Made by a program: the position numbers and the translations under genes. This document shows positions 33,577-42,204 of a stretch of 64,000 bases of DNA, in pieces. How positions within the stretch are numbered: position 1 is the first letter of the stretch; each line of letters opens with the position of its first letter. Source of the stretch: Alloiococcus otitis ATCC 51267 (GTDB lineage Bacteria; Bacillota; Bacilli; Lactobacillales; Carnobacteriaceae_A); contig NZ_JH992958.1 of assembly GCF_000315445.1 (NCBI RefSeq), forward strand, positions 323,571-387,570. Direction: 5' to 3'. The notes beneath the pieces were generated by a model. That model saw only the letters and a program-made list of their open reading frames with translations. It did no database searches and had not been told where the DNA came from.

Positions 33577-34650
33577 GTGCTGAAGGACAAAAAAATCCTA
33601 GTCCTCTTAATATCTTTCTTGTTGGTCTTAACTGCTTGTTCTCAGGCGGGAGAAGATGATCCGAGAGACCTAGCAGACCAACCCTATGAACGCCAAGAAT
33701 TTCTACTGGGGACCCTGGTGGATATCTCGGTTTATGACCAAGGCCAGGAAGAGGCCTTAGACAAGGCGGTTGACCGGATAGAAGAATTGGATGGTATTTT
33801 TTCCATGACCAATCCAGATTCAGAGGTTTATGCTATCAATGAAGCTTCTGGCAAAGAACCGGTCCAAGTTTCGGATGAGGTTTATTATGTGATTGAAAAT
33901 GCCCTGGACTATGCCGCAATCTCTGACGGGCGGATGGACCCCACCATTGGAGCCTTGACCGATATCTGGGGAATTGGCCAAGAGGATGCCCAGGTCCCTA
34001 GCCAGGAGGAGATCGACCAGGCTTTGCCCCTGGTTAATTATGAGAATGTAGAGCTTGATGAGGAAGCCAAGACAGTCTACTTGACTCAAGAAGGGATGAA
34101 GCTAGACTTGGGGGCTATCGCCAAGGGTTACATTACCGACCAAGCCAAGGATGTTTTAGTTGAGGAGGGGGTCACCACGGCTATTGTCGACCTAGGTGGG
34201 GACATCTTTCTCTTGGGGTCATCCAGCCGTGGCCCTCAGGACAACTGGCGGATAGGCATCCAAAACCCCTTTGATGAAAGAGGGGAAATTGTTGGCTTGT
34301 TGCCGGTCATGGATGAAGCTGTGGTTACCTCCGGTATTTATGAGCGGCTGATTACCGGTGAGAACGGCCAGGAATACCACCACATCTTAGACCCAGAGAC
34401 TGGCTACCCTTTTGACAATGAGCTAGCTGGTTTGAGTGTGGCGGCTGCAACCACCATGGATGCTGATGCCCTAGCCACTGTCTTGTTTTCTATGGGTTTG
34501 GACCAGGGCATGGAGTATGCTTCCAGCTTAGAAGATGTAACAGCCGTCTTTATCACCCATGACCAGGAGATTTATGTGTCGGAAGGGGATGCATCTGAGT
34601 TTGAACTCTTGGATGAATCCTTTGACTTCAAGGGGGATTCCTTGGATTAA
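33577..34650 (+). CDS. apbE: FAD:protein FMN transferase (ApbE) lipoprotein
   Basis: A 357-residue lipoprotein: signal peptide MLKDKKILVLLISFLLVL, lipobox LTAC (Cys ~21). The ApbE domain includes EFLLGTLVDISVYDQ, KLDLGAIAKGYITD (near residue 180) and the C-terminal Mg/FAD site TTMDADALATVLFSMG. ApbE moves FMN from FAD onto Thr/Ser of target proteins outside the membrane. Targets are not in the window. The acidic C-terminal tail is long. GTG start with GAGGAG in front. Divergent from the Gx transporter. Confidence 0.92.
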   Translation: MLKDKKILVLLISFLLVLTACSQAGEDDPRDLADQPYERQEFLLGTLVDISVYDQGQEEALDKAVDRIEELDGIFSMTNPDSEVYAINEASGKEPVQVSDEVYYVIENALDYAAISDGRMDPTIGALTDIWGIGQEDAQVPSQEEIDQALPLVNYENVELDEEAKTVYLTQEGMKLDLGAIAKGYITDQAKDVLVEEGVTTAIVDLGGDIFLLGSSSRGPQDNWRIGIQNPFDERGEIVGLLPVMDEAVVTSGIYERLITGENGQEYHHILDPETGYPFDNELAGLSVAAATTMDADALATVLFSMGLDQGMEYASSLEDVTAVFITHDQEIYVSEGDASEFELLDESFDFKGDSLD

Positions 34651-34815
34651 AGATTCATTTTTTGCTCAACTCTCTTAGGCCAGCCTAGACCTTGTCTCAT
34701 GGTCAAGGACCTAGTCTAGGTCTAAGCTAGCACCCCCATGCTTACCCCACTATGAAGGTAGACCTTCCAGTTAGCAAACTAGAGAGACAGGCAGGGCAAG
34801 CTCTTCTGAAAATCA

Positions 34816-34844
34816 TTGACAGCAAGGCCCGGTCATGATAAAGT
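34816..34844 (+). promoter_or_regulatory. Promoter of rpmG-secE
   Basis: Perfect TTGACA (34816-34821), 17-nt spacer, TAAAGT at 34839-34844. Upstream, 34681-34722 can form a cruciform (CCTAGAC / GTCTAGG with CTTG/CAAG inside) without a T-run, possibly the apbE transcript end. Confidence 0.5.
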
Positions 34845-34879
34845 CATTTTGCAGATACATGCAAGGGGAGGTGGCTGAC

Positions 34880-35032
34880 TTGGCTCAAAAGAAAATAGGA
34901 CTAGCCTGCACCATTTGTGGCTCGCGCAACTATACCAAGCCGGCGGGGTCTAAGAACCGGACAGACCGCTTGGAAGTGAAGAAGTTTTGCAAGTATTGTG
35001 GCAAGCACACCACCCACAAGGAAACACGGTAA
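34880..35032 (+). CDS. rpmG: Ribosomal protein bL33
   Basis: A 50-residue L33 starting [19 protein letters not shown]. The zinc ribbon is complete (CTIC ... CKYC), i.e. the C+ form. The start is a TTG at 34880 behind GGGGAGGTGG; the longer upstream frame is not typical of L33. It precedes secE as in other Firmicutes. Confidence 0.92.
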   Translation: MAQKKIGLACTICGSRNYTKPAGSKNRTDRLEVKKFCKYCGKHTTHKETR

Positions 35033-35067
35033 GTAACAATGGAGTTTAAAAAGAACGGAGGGGTGAA

Positions 35068-35235
35068 GTGAAGAAGGTAACCACCTTTTTTAGAGAAGTC
35101 AAAGAAGAAATGCAAAAAACGGATTGGCCAAGTGGTAAGGAATTGCGGAAAGATTCGGCGACAATTTTCGGCGTCTTGATCTTTTTCTCAGCTTTCTTCT
35201 ACCTGTCAGACTGGATTTTAACCACACTATTATAA
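35068..35235 (+). CDS. secE: Preprotein translocase subunit SecE
   Basis: A 55-residue single-span protein: MKKVTTFFREVKEEMQKTDW with WPSGKELRKDS, then one hydrophobic helix (IFGVLIFFSAFFYLSDWIL). This is the typical minimal Gram-positive SecE, which clamps SecY. GTG start 35068 after AACGGAGG. It follows rpmG by 35 bp but, unusually, nusG does not come next: a PTS gene with its own terminators lies between. Confidence 0.92.
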   Translation: MKKVTTFFREVKEEMQKTDWPSGKELRKDSATIFGVLIFFSAFFYLSDWILTTLL

Positions 35236-35261
35236 GAAGCAACTTTTAATACTTAGTTAAA

Positions 35262-35292
35262 ACAGCTCCTGGCCAAGGGGCTGTCCTTTTTG
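35262..35292 (+). terminator. Terminator of rpmG-secE
   Basis: ACAGCTCC / GGGGCTGT stem with CCTTTTTG after it; it separates secE from the PTS gene. Confidence 0.8.
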
Positions 35293-35357
35293 TTTGGGCC
35301 AGAAAGCCTGGCTCACAGCAAGTCACAAATCAATCAATTAAAAAGGAGAATTAAAGA

Positions 35358-37007
35358 ATGAACGGGAAATTTTTTAACCTGATGCAAAAATTGGGCAAGA
35401 CCTTTATGCTACCCATCGCCCTCTTGCCTATTGCCGGGCTCTTCTTAGGGATTGGGGCCTCTATTACCGGCCAAGCCTTTGTCGAACAGTGGGGTTTGGA
35501 AGCAGTCCTGGGTGAAGGGACTCTTTTAAATGGGATTTTGACCATTTTAACGGATGTTGGGGACGTGATCTTCTCCAACCTGGCCCTTTTGTTTGCCATC
35601 TCAGTGCCTATGGGTTTGGCCAAGGCCAAAAAGGAAGTGGCCGCCTTGTCTGGGGCAGTTGGCTACTTTGTGATGTATGCCAGTATGACCTCTACCATCC
35701 AAGTCTTTGGCAATATTGAACGCTTGCGGGAGATTGAAGGCTTGGTGGATTCTGTCTTAGGTTTTGAAGAAACCTTGAATACTGGGGTTTTTGGTGGGAT
35801 CATTATCGGACTTCTAGTCACCTACCTACATAATAAATACTACAAGGTTAAGTTCCCTGATGCCCTCTCCTTCTTTGCCGGGACCCACTTTATTCCGATT
35901 GTGTCCACCTTGGCAGGGACTCTTTTAGGGATTCTTTTAGCCTTTGTTTGGCCTTATGTTGGGGCTGGTATTGCCTGGGTCGGCCAGGCCATTGCTTCAG
36001 CTGGGGTCATCGGGACCTTCTTCTATGGCTATGTCTACCGAGCCTTGATTCCCTTTGGTCTCCACCACGTTTTTTACCTGCCATTTTGGCAAACTGCCCT
36101 AGGTGGGACAGCCACAGTAGCGGGTGAAACCGTCCAAGGGGCTCAAAACATTGTCTTTGCCCAACTTCAAGCTGGGGAAGCCATTTCACCTGCGGCAGCG
36201 TCATACTTTTCCTTTGCCTTTCCTATGATGCTGGCTGGTTTCCCTGCAGCAGCCTTGGCTATGTACCACACTGCCCGCAAGGACCGGAAAGAAGATGTCA
36301 AGGGTCTCCTCCTATCTTCTTCTATCACTTCCTTCTTGACCGGGATTACCGAGCCGATTGAGTTTTCTATTTTGTTCGCTTCTCCCTTCTTGTACTTTGG
36401 GGTCAATGCGGTCTTGGCTGGTTTGTCTACCATTATCGTCCAGCTCTTAAACATTGGAGTCGGCTACACCTTCTCAGCTGGTTTTATCGACTTTGTCCTC
36501 TACGGAGTCTTGCCGGGAAATGGCCGGACCAACTGGATTGCCCTAGCCATCTTTACAGTGGTCTGGGGGGTTCTTTACTACATCCTCTTCCGCTTCAGTA
36601 TTGAAAAATTCGACCTGAAAACACCAGGCCGGGAAGCAGATGATGAAGCAAGTCGCCTCCACACCAAGGATGAATACCGAGAAAGTAAAGGAATCGACAA
36701 GGTTAGTTTGGAAGAAGAAGACAGCCAAGCGCCTGCTCGTAAAGAAGACCAGCAATCAGCCCAAATCACCCAGGGCTTGGGTGGCCAAGACAACATTAGT
36801 GACTTTACCAACTGTGCTACCAGACTCCGGGTAACTGTGGCAGATGGGTCCAAGGTCCAAAAAAGCCTCTTGCAAAAAACGGGTGCAGCTGGTGTTGTTG
36901 TTAGTGGCAATTCTGTCCAAGTCATCTACGGAACCAAGGTTACCGGGGTGGCATCGGATTTAGAAGACTACTTGAATGACCAAGGCTGGTCCAGTGAAGA
37001 CGAATAA
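35358..37007 (+). CDS. PTS EIICB, glucose/maltose/GlcNAc superfamily
   Basis: A 549-residue sugar permease. The IIC domain (residues 1-410, about ten helices) carries LPIALLPIAGLFLGIGAS, PFGLHHVFYLPFWQ and the GITEPIEFSILF motif around the substrate-binding Glu. After an acidic linker (~residues 430-465) the IIB domain has the phospho-Cys in NCATRLRV. There is no IIA domain, so a separate IIA (Crr-like) is needed. The sugar cannot be fixed: glucose, maltose and N-acetylglucosamine permeases share these motifs. It sits as a single gene between secE and nusG, with terminators on both sides. Confidence 0.85.
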   Translation: MNGKFFNLMQKLGKTFMLPIALLPIAGLFLGIGASITGQAFVEQWGLEAVLGEGTLLNGILTILTDVGDVIFSNLALLFAISVPMGLAKAKKEVAALSGAVGYFVMYASMTSTIQVFGNIERLREIEGLVDSVLGFEETLNTGVFGGIIIGLLVTYLHNKYYKVKFPDALSFFAGTHFIPIVSTLAGTLLGILLAFVWPYVGAGIAWVGQAIASAGVIGTFFYGYVYRALIPFGLHHVFYLPFWQTALGGTATVAGETVQGAQNIVFAQLQAGEAISPAAASYFSFAFPMMLAGFPAAALAMYHTARKDRKEDVKGLLLSSSITSFLTGITEPIEFSILFASPFLYFGVNAVLAGLSTIIVQLLNIGVGYTFSAGFIDFVLYGVLPGNGRTNWIALAIFTVVWGVLYYILFRFSIEKFDLKTPGREADDEASRLHTKDEYRESKGIDKVSLEEEDSQAPARKEDQQSAQITQGLGGQDNISDFTNCATRLRVTVADGSKVQKSLLQKTGAAGVVVSGNSVQVIYGTKVTGVASDLEDYLNDQGWSSEDE

Positions 37008-37019
37008 AAACGATCATAA

Positions 37020-37060
37020 CCAGGAGGGTAGGCCCAGTGTCGCCCCTCCTGGATTTTATT
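37020..37060 (+). terminator. Terminator of the PTS EIICB gene
   Basis: CCAGGAG / CTCCTGG arms with a 19-nt loop, then ATTTTATTT. Confidence 0.65.
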
Positions 37061-37083
37061 TGGCCAGGGTCAGGTAAATCGTC

Positions 37084-37112
37084 TGGTTTTTTCCTGAAGC
37101 CTGTGGTATGAT
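37084..37112 (+). promoter_or_regulatory. Promoter and short leader of nusG
   Basis: TGGTTT, 17-nt spacer and TATGAT (37107-37112) with an upstream TG. A small hairpin CTTTGC/GCAAGG followed by TTTTTT (about 37157-37180) in the leader could act as an attenuator. Confidence 0.45.
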
Positions 37113-37229
37113 GGTTGGTGAAATCAGTGGGTGAGTCCCAAAACTGGTTGAAAACTTTGCTGGAGAGGCAAGGTTTTTTATTTAGCCTTTTTTATAAAAC
37201 TGTTAAAAAAACGATACGGAGGGAATAAA

Positions 37230-37784
37230 ATGGCTGAAGAGTTGGAAAGTCAAAAAGCTTGGTACGTTTTGCACACCTATTCGGGTTATGAGAACAAGGT
37301 CAAGCAGAACTTAGAATCCCGGACTGAATCCATGGGAATGGAAGATAATATCTTACAGGTCCTGGTACCGGAGCAAGAAGTTTACGAAAACACAGAAGAG
37401 GGAGTGGAAAGAAAGACCGAAAAAACCTTCCCCGGTTATGTCTTAGTGGAGATGGTTATGTCTGATGAGGCCTGGTATGTGGTCCGGAACACCCCCAATG
37501 TGACCGGCTTTGTGGGGTCACACGGGGCCGGCAGTAAGCCGTCCCCTCTTTACCCAGAAGAAGTGGACAACTTGCTCCGCAGCATGGGCATGAACCCCCG
37601 TAAGGTTGACATTGAAGTGGAAATTGGCGAAAATATCCAGATTATTTCCGGTGCCTTTGCTGGTATGGAAGGGACCATCACCGAAGTGGAACCGGAAAAA
37701 GGCAAGGTCAAAGCCTCTGTCCAGATGTTTGGCCGGGAAACCACCACTGAGTTGGACTACCACCAAATTGCCAAAATGGATTAG
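37230..37784 (+). CDS. nusG: Transcription antitermination/pausing factor NusG
   Basis: A 184-residue NusG: NGN domain (AWYVLHTYSGYENKVKQNLE ... FPGYVLVEMVM, TPNVTGFVGS) followed by a KOW domain (GAFAGMEGTITEVEPEKGKV). It binds RNA polymerase, links it to ribosomes and modulates pausing and Rho. Normally cotranscribed with secE; here it has its own promoter because a PTS gene intervenes. Confidence 0.95.
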   Translation: MAEELESQKAWYVLHTYSGYENKVKQNLESRTESMGMEDNILQVLVPEQEVYENTEEGVERKTEKTFPGYVLVEMVMSDEAWYVVRNTPNVTGFVGSHGAGSKPSPLYPEEVDNLLRSMGMNPRKVDIEVEIGENIQIISGAFAGMEGTITEVEPEKGKVKASVQMFGRETTTELDYHQIAKMD

Positions 37785-37785
37785 G

Positions 37786-37817
37786 CACTTGATTGTCAAG
37801 TGATATTTGTGTATAAT
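37786..37817 (+). promoter_or_regulatory. rplKA promoter with overlapping palindrome
   Basis: TTGATT (37789-37794), 17-nt spacer, perfect TATAAT (37812-37817). The -35 lies inside the palindrome CACTTGA-TTG-TCAAGTG (37786-37802), which in nusG read-through RNA would be a 7-bp hairpin. Confidence 0.75.
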
Positions 37818-37926
37818 GATTGAGTGCTCTAAATAGGGATATTTGGGGTGCTGGAATAAAAAGTGGGAGAGGAAAAACACGATCCTCATTTTAACCACTC
37901 ACGGACAAAACAAGGAGGTATGTCAC

Positions 37927-38352
37927 GTGGCTAAAAAAGTTGTTGATGTAGTGAAATTGCAGATTCCTGCCGGTAAAGCAAGTCCTGCTCCACCAGTTGG
38001 GCCAGCTTTAGGTCAAGCAGGGATTAACATCATGGGTTTCACTAAAGAATTTAATGCTCGAACAGCTGAACAAGCTGGTATGATTATCCCAGTCGTGATT
38101 ACAGTTTACGAAGACCGTTCCTTTACATTCATTACCAAGACTCCACCGGCTGCTGTTTTGCTTAAAAAAGCTGCTGGAATTGAGTCTGCTTCAGGAGAAC
38201 CGAATAAAAACAAGGTTGCCAATGTAACCAGCGACCAAGTTCGCGAGATCGCTGAAACCAAAATGCAAGACTTAAACGCAGCTGACGTTGAAGCTGCCAT
38301 GCGGATGGTCGAAGGGACTGCCCGCAGTATGGGGATCACAGTAGATAAATAA
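37927..38352 (+). CDS. rplK: Ribosomal protein uL11
   Basis: A 141-residue L11: [33 protein letters not shown], and the C-terminal rRNA-binding half. It forms the GTPase-associated centre with 23S rRNA. Start GTG 37927 follows AAGGAGG; the 28 upstream codons in the same frame are leader sequence. Cotranscribed with rplA. Confidence 0.95.
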   Translation: MAKKVVDVVKLQIPAGKASPAPPVGPALGQAGINIMGFTKEFNARTAEQAGMIIPVVITVYEDRSFTFITKTPPAAVLLKKAAGIESASGEPNKNKVANVTSDQVREIAETKMQDLNAADVEAAMRMVEGTARSMGITVDK

Positions 38353-38449
38353 GCCTACTGAAAGATAGGTCCCTACTTAACTTGGCTTAACTTAGCCAGG
38401 AATCAGTGGGAGGTCAAACCGTTATTACCACAAAAGGAGGAATTATTTA

Positions 38450-39148
38450 ATGGCTAAAGGAAGTAAAAAATACCTAGCTGCATTAGAAAAAGTTGACCGT
38501 GATAAATTTTACGACGCAGCTGAGGGAATTGAACTTGTAAAAGAAATTGACTATGCAAACTTTGACGCTAGTGTGGAAGTTGCCTACAAACTAGGGGTCG
38601 ACCCTAAACAAGCTGACCAGCAATTGCGTGGGGCAACCGTTTTGCCACACGGGTCCGGTAAAACCCAAACCGTTCTTGTCTTTGCCAAAGGTGACGCTGC
38701 TAAAGCGGCTGAAGATGCAGGTGCTGACTATGTCGGCGACACTGGTTTGGTTGAACGGGTTCAAGCAGGCTGGCTAGACTTTGATATTGTCGTAGCTGCT
38801 CCTGATATGATGGCAGAAGTTGGGAAATTGGGCCGGATCTTAGGACCCAAAGGCTTGATGCCAAACCCTAAGACTGGAACTGTTACCCCAGATGTTGCCA
38901 AAGCTGTTAAAGATATCAAGGCTGGACAGGTCACCTACCGCTTAGACCGTCAGTCTAATGTCCACGTGACAATCGGTAAAGTTTCCTTTACCCCAGATGA
39001 GCTCCAAGACAACCTAGCAGCCATCCACGACATTATTTTGAAAAACAGACCAGCTGCTATTTCTCGATTGGCTTACCTGAAAAATGTAACCATTGCTAGT
39101 ACATTTGGTCCAGGTGTCAAACTAGACCCAAGTACCATTATTAAATAA
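38450..39148 (+). CDS. rplA: Ribosomal protein uL1
   Basis: A 232-residue L1 with [36 protein letters not shown] and [20 protein letters not shown]. It binds the L1 stalk and in many bacteria represses its own rplKA mRNA. ATG after AAAGGAGG. Normal length. Confidence 0.95.
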   Translation: MAKGSKKYLAALEKVDRDKFYDAAEGIELVKEIDYANFDASVEVAYKLGVDPKQADQQLRGATVLPHGSGKTQTVLVFAKGDAAKAAEDAGADYVGDTGLVERVQAGWLDFDIVVAAPDMMAEVGKLGRILGPKGLMPNPKTGTVTPDVAKAVKDIKAGQVTYRLDRQSNVHVTIGKVSFTPDELQDNLAAIHDIILKNRPAAISRLAYLKNVTIASTFGPGVKLDPSTIIK

Positions 39149-39160
39149 GTTAAAAAGAGT

Positions 39161-39203
39161 CTTGACCTGGTAGGGAAGTCTTGCTATACTTTACCAGGTC
39201 AAG
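39161..39203 (+). promoter_or_regulatory. rplJL promoter bracketed by a perfect 12-bp inverted repeat
   Basis: TTGACC (39162-39167), 17 nt, TATACT (39185-39190). The arms CTTGACCTGGTA (39161-39172) and TACCAGGTCAAG (39192-39203) enclose it, covering the -35 and the expected start site. Confidence 0.8.
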
Positions 39204-39220
39204 ATAATATTAAATATTAA

Positions 39221-39327
39221 GCCGAAGACAGTATGTGGGGCAACCCTTAATTTCATACCGAGGATTGAAATGTATACTAGACTATACACACTCCCTCTAT
39301 GTCTGCGGTGACATTGAGGTTTTTTTA
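39221..39327 (+). ncRNA. L10 (rplJ) leader with alternative terminator
   Basis: CCGAAGACA (39222-39230) can pair with TGTCTGCGG (39300-39308), closing the L10-binding leader domain known from Firmicutes. The same 3' strand is needed for a terminator, CCTCTATGTC / GACATTGAGG (39294-39303 / 39310-39319) with eight Ts. The two folds exclude each other, giving a switch for autogenous control by L10(L12)4. Confidence 0.8.
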
Positions 39328-39363
39328 TTGAAAACTTCAAAATTTCATAGGAGGTGTAGATGA

Positions 39364-39873
39364 ATGCCAAAAGAAGAGGTTATCGCTCAGAAGCAAGCCC
39401 AGGTGGATGAGTTGAAAGACAAGTTCGAATCGTCTGTTTCAACCATTATCTTTGACTACCGGGGTTTGACTGTTGCGGAAGTCACTGAATTGCGTAAACA
39501 ATTGCGTGAATCTGGTGTCGACATGCAAGTAGTTAAAAACACCTTGCTCCGCCGGTCAGCTAGCGATGCTGGTTTTGAAGACTTGGAAGATATCTTCAAA
39601 GGCCCAACTGCTATTGCCTTTAGTGAGGAAGAAGTTGTGGCACCAGCTAAAATTATCTCAGAATTTGCTGATGACCATGAAGCCATTGAGCTTAAAGGTG
39701 GCGTGATTGAAGGTAAAATTGCAACGCTTGAAACAATTGGCAAAATTGCTAAATTGCCAAGCCGGGAAGGTCTACTTTCTATGCTACTATCCGTCCTACA
39801 AGCGCCAGTCCGCAATACTGCACTTGTGGTCAAAGCCCTTGCCGAGAAGAAAGAAGAGGAAGACGCTGCCTAG
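39364..39873 (+). CDS. rplJ: Ribosomal protein uL10
   Basis: A 169-residue L10: [38 protein letters not shown], and the C-terminal helix that binds L7/L12 dimers. Base of the ribosomal stalk that recruits translation GTPases. Start ATG 39364 with GGAGGTG upstream. Followed by rplL after 63 bp and preceded by an L10-type attenuating leader. Confidence 0.95.
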   Translation: MPKEEVIAQKQAQVDELKDKFESSVSTIIFDYRGLTVAEVTELRKQLRESGVDMQVVKNTLLRRSASDAGFEDLEDIFKGPTAIAFSEEEVVAPAKIISEFADDHEAIELKGGVIEGKIATLETIGKIAKLPSREGLLSMLLSVLQAPVRNTALVVKALAEKKEEEDAA

Positions 39874-39936
39874 TTTTGATCCAAACCAGGCTTTTCCTTA
39901 AAGCTAATAATCTTAATGAAAATGGAGGAATAAGAT

Positions 39937-40305
39937 ATGGCCTTAGATATTGATAAAATCATTGAAGACTTGAAAGACTCTACCGTTATTGAATTAAACG
40001 ACCTTGTATCAGCTATCGAAGAAGAATTCGGCGTCGAAGCTGCTGCTCCAGTTGCTGCTGCAGGTGGCGAAGCTGGCGGCCAAGCTGAAGAACAAACTGA
40101 ATTCACAGTTGAATTGGTTGACGCAGGTGCTGCTAAAATTAAAGTTATTAAAGCGGTTCGTGAAGCAACTGGTTTAGGCCTTAAAGATGCCAAAGCTTTA
40201 GTAGATGACGCACCATCAGCTATTAAAGAAAACATCGAAAAAGACGAAGCTGAAGAATTGAAAGAAAAAATCGAAGAAGCTGGCGGTAAAGTAGAATTGA
40301 AATAA
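39937..40305 (+). CDS. rplL: Ribosomal protein bL12
   Basis: A 122-residue L7/L12: N-terminal dimerisation helices, Ala/Gly hinge ([16 protein letters not shown]), and the CTD with [24 protein letters not shown], the factor-binding surface. Highly biased codons as expected for strong expression. A terminator follows. Confidence 0.95.
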   Translation: MALDIDKIIEDLKDSTVIELNDLVSAIEEEFGVEAAAPVAAAGGEAGGQAEEQTEFTVELVDAGAAKIKVIKAVREATGLGLKDAKALVDDAPSAIKENIEKDEAEELKEKIEEAGGKVELK

Positions 40306-40322
40306 GGTCTACTTGAAGCTTG

Positions 40323-40348
40323 AAGCCTGGGGAAATCCCGGGCTTTTT
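40323..40348 (+). terminator. Terminator of rplJL
   Basis: AAGCC-TG-GGG / CCC-G-GGCTT followed by TTTTCT. Confidence 0.8.
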
Positions 40349-40488
40349 CTATTGCCTGTAATTTTCAGCCAGCCCAAGCTAAAAAAGCCAGATGGGGCAA
40401 GCTACCCGCAATCTCGGCTAGGATGCTCAAGCAAAAAGAGAATGGACTTGCATGATCTTTTAAACATAACTGGCATTTGCTTTATTTT

Positions 40489-40532
40489 TGAAAGTACTAA
40501 CATTTTGCTTAGAGTTATTGATTATACTTTCA
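40489..40532 (+). promoter_or_regulatory. Candidate operator/promoter of the nan operon
   Basis: A perfect inverted repeat TGAAAGTA (40489-40496) and TACTTTCA (40525-40532) with centres 36 bp apart. The right arm overlaps a TATACT -10 (40523-40528). It is a plausible site for the RpiR-family regulator encoded at the end of the operon. Confidence 0.5.
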
Positions 40533-40587
40533 GAATTTGATAAGCTTGAAAATGAAAAAAGGGCTTTCATATACAAGGAGGAATTTG

Positions 40588-41286
40588 ATGACGACCAAAG
40601 ACCAATTCGACCATCAGGTAAAAGGGGGCTTAATTGTGTCCTGCCAAGCCTTGCCTGAAGAACCCCTCCACTCGTCCTTTATCATGGGACGGATGGCTTT
40701 AGCGGCCAAGCAAGGAGGAGCAGTTGGGATCCGGGCCAATTCCAGCCAGGACATCAAGGAAATTAAGGGCCAAGTTGACCTACCTGTTATTGGGATTGTC
40801 AAAAGCGACTATCCGGATGCCGATGCCTTTATCACCCCAACCATCAAGGAAGTGGATGACTTGATGGCTGTCAAGCCTGATGTCATTGCCCTGGATGCAA
40901 CCGCCAGCAAGCGACCGGGAGGGCAGACCCTGATGGACTTTTTGAAAGAAGTGAAGGACAAGTATCCTAACCAACTTCTGATGGCCGATTGTTCAACTTA
41001 TGAGGAAGCCTTGCAGGCCGACCAGCTTGGTTTTGACTATATTGGGACCACCCTGGTAGGCTACACTGACCAGAGCCGGGGGACCAAGATTGAGGCGGGG
41101 GACTTTGAACTCATCCGCCGGATTCTCAAGTCTGTCTCGACCCCTGTAGTGGCAGAAGGCAATATTGATAGCCCCGAAAAAGCCAAACGGGTCCTAGACT
41201 TAGGAGTTCACACAGTGGTGGTTGGGTCTAGCATTACCCGGCCCCAAGTCCTTACCCAACGTTTTGTCGATAAAATTAAAGAATAA
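40588..41286 (+). CDS. nanE: N-acetylmannosamine-6-phosphate 2-epimerase
   Basis: A 232-residue TIM-barrel epimerase that makes GlcNAc-6-P from ManNAc-6-P. Motifs: KGGLIVSCQALPEEPLHSS, GAVGIRANS, DVIALDATASKRPGG, and the phosphate site VVAEGNIDSPEKA with VVVGSSITRP. Start ATG 40588 follows AAGGAGG. First gene of the sialic acid operon nanE-nanA-transporter-kinase-regulator. Confidence 0.93.
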   Translation: MTTKDQFDHQVKGGLIVSCQALPEEPLHSSFIMGRMALAAKQGGAVGIRANSSQDIKEIKGQVDLPVIGIVKSDYPDADAFITPTIKEVDDLMAVKPDVIALDATASKRPGGQTLMDFLKEVKDKYPNQLLMADCSTYEEALQADQLGFDYIGTTLVGYTDQSRGTKIEAGDFELIRRILKSVSTPVVAEGNIDSPEKAKRVLDLGVHTVVVGSSITRPQVLTQRFVDKIKE

Positions 41287-41304
41287 AATAGAAAGGAAGA
41301 GACC

Positions 41305-42186
41305 ATGCACGACGACTTAAAAGGCTTGCACACAGCCTTAATGATTTCAGTTAACAAAGATGGCAGTTTAAATGAAGAAGGAACGCGGCAAATTGTTCGC
41401 CACAATATCGACCGGATGAAGGTGGACGGCCTTTATGTTGGTGGGTCTACTGGGGAAAACTTCCTCTTAGATACTGACATGAAGAAAAGAGTTTTCGAAG
41501 TGGTCAAAGACGAAGCAGGCAGTGAAGTGACCTTAATTGGCCAAATTGGGGGGACCAATGTTTATGAAGCGATTGATTTGGCCCACTTTGTGACTGACCT
41601 AGGCTATGATGCCATTTCGGCGGTCACCCCCTTTTACTACAAGTATAACTTTGAAGAAATCAGAGACTACTACAAGATGATTGCCCAAGCCGTTGACAAC
41701 CGGCTCCTGATTTACTCTATTCCTGACTTGACTGGGGTAGAGATATCGGTGGAAAACTTTAAAGCCCTCTTTGAAATTGACAATATTGTGGGCGTGAAAT
41801 TTACCGCAGCTGACTTCTTCTTGTTGGAGAGACTCCGCAAGGCTTGCCCAGATGAGTTGATCCTCTCCGGCTTTGACGAAATGCTCCTACCAGCAGTGGT
41901 CAACGGGGTGGATGGCGCTATTGGGTCAACCTACAATGTCAATGGGGTCAAGGCTCGAGAAATTTTTGACCTAGCCCGGCAAAATAAAATCGACCAAGCC
42001 CTAGAAGTTCAACACCAAACTAATGATTTAATTGAAGCTATTTTAGATAATGGTCTCTACCCAACCATCAAGGAAATCTTAAAACTGATGGGGGTTGACG
42101 CTGGCTACAATAGACGGCCAATGGCTAGTGCAAGTGATAGCCAGATTGCTCAAGCTAAGGCCATTTATGACCAATATTTAAGCTAA
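41305..42186 (+). CDS. nanA: N-acetylneuraminate lyase
   Basis: A 293-residue class I aldolase of the DHDPS/NAL family. Substrate loop GGSTGENFLLD (~residue 48), catalytic Tyr in LIYSIPDLTGVEI (~137), and Schiff-base Lys in VGVKFTAADFFLLERL (~165). It splits sialic acid to ManNAc and pyruvate. AGGAAGAG ribosome binding site, 18 bp after nanE. Confidence 0.93.
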   Translation: MHDDLKGLHTALMISVNKDGSLNEEGTRQIVRHNIDRMKVDGLYVGGSTGENFLLDTDMKKRVFEVVKDEAGSEVTLIGQIGGTNVYEAIDLAHFVTDLGYDAISAVTPFYYKYNFEEIRDYYKMIAQAVDNRLLIYSIPDLTGVEISVENFKALFEIDNIVGVKFTAADFFLLERLRKACPDELILSGFDEMLLPAVVNGVDGAIGSTYNVNGVKAREIFDLARQNKIDQALEVQHQTNDLIEAILDNGLYPTIKEILKLMGVDAGYNRRPMASASDSQIAQAKAIYDQYLS

Positions 42187-42204
42187 TAGAAAGGGGTTTT
42201 GGCC

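Noticed and set aside
34681..34722. Terminator of apbE
   Set aside because: The hairpin-forming sequence has no T-run; it is mentioned only as a possible transcript end in the promoter entry.
39161..39203. Intrinsic terminator of rplKA
   Set aside because: The inverted repeat is not followed by a T-run and contains a good promoter, so a simple terminator does not explain it.
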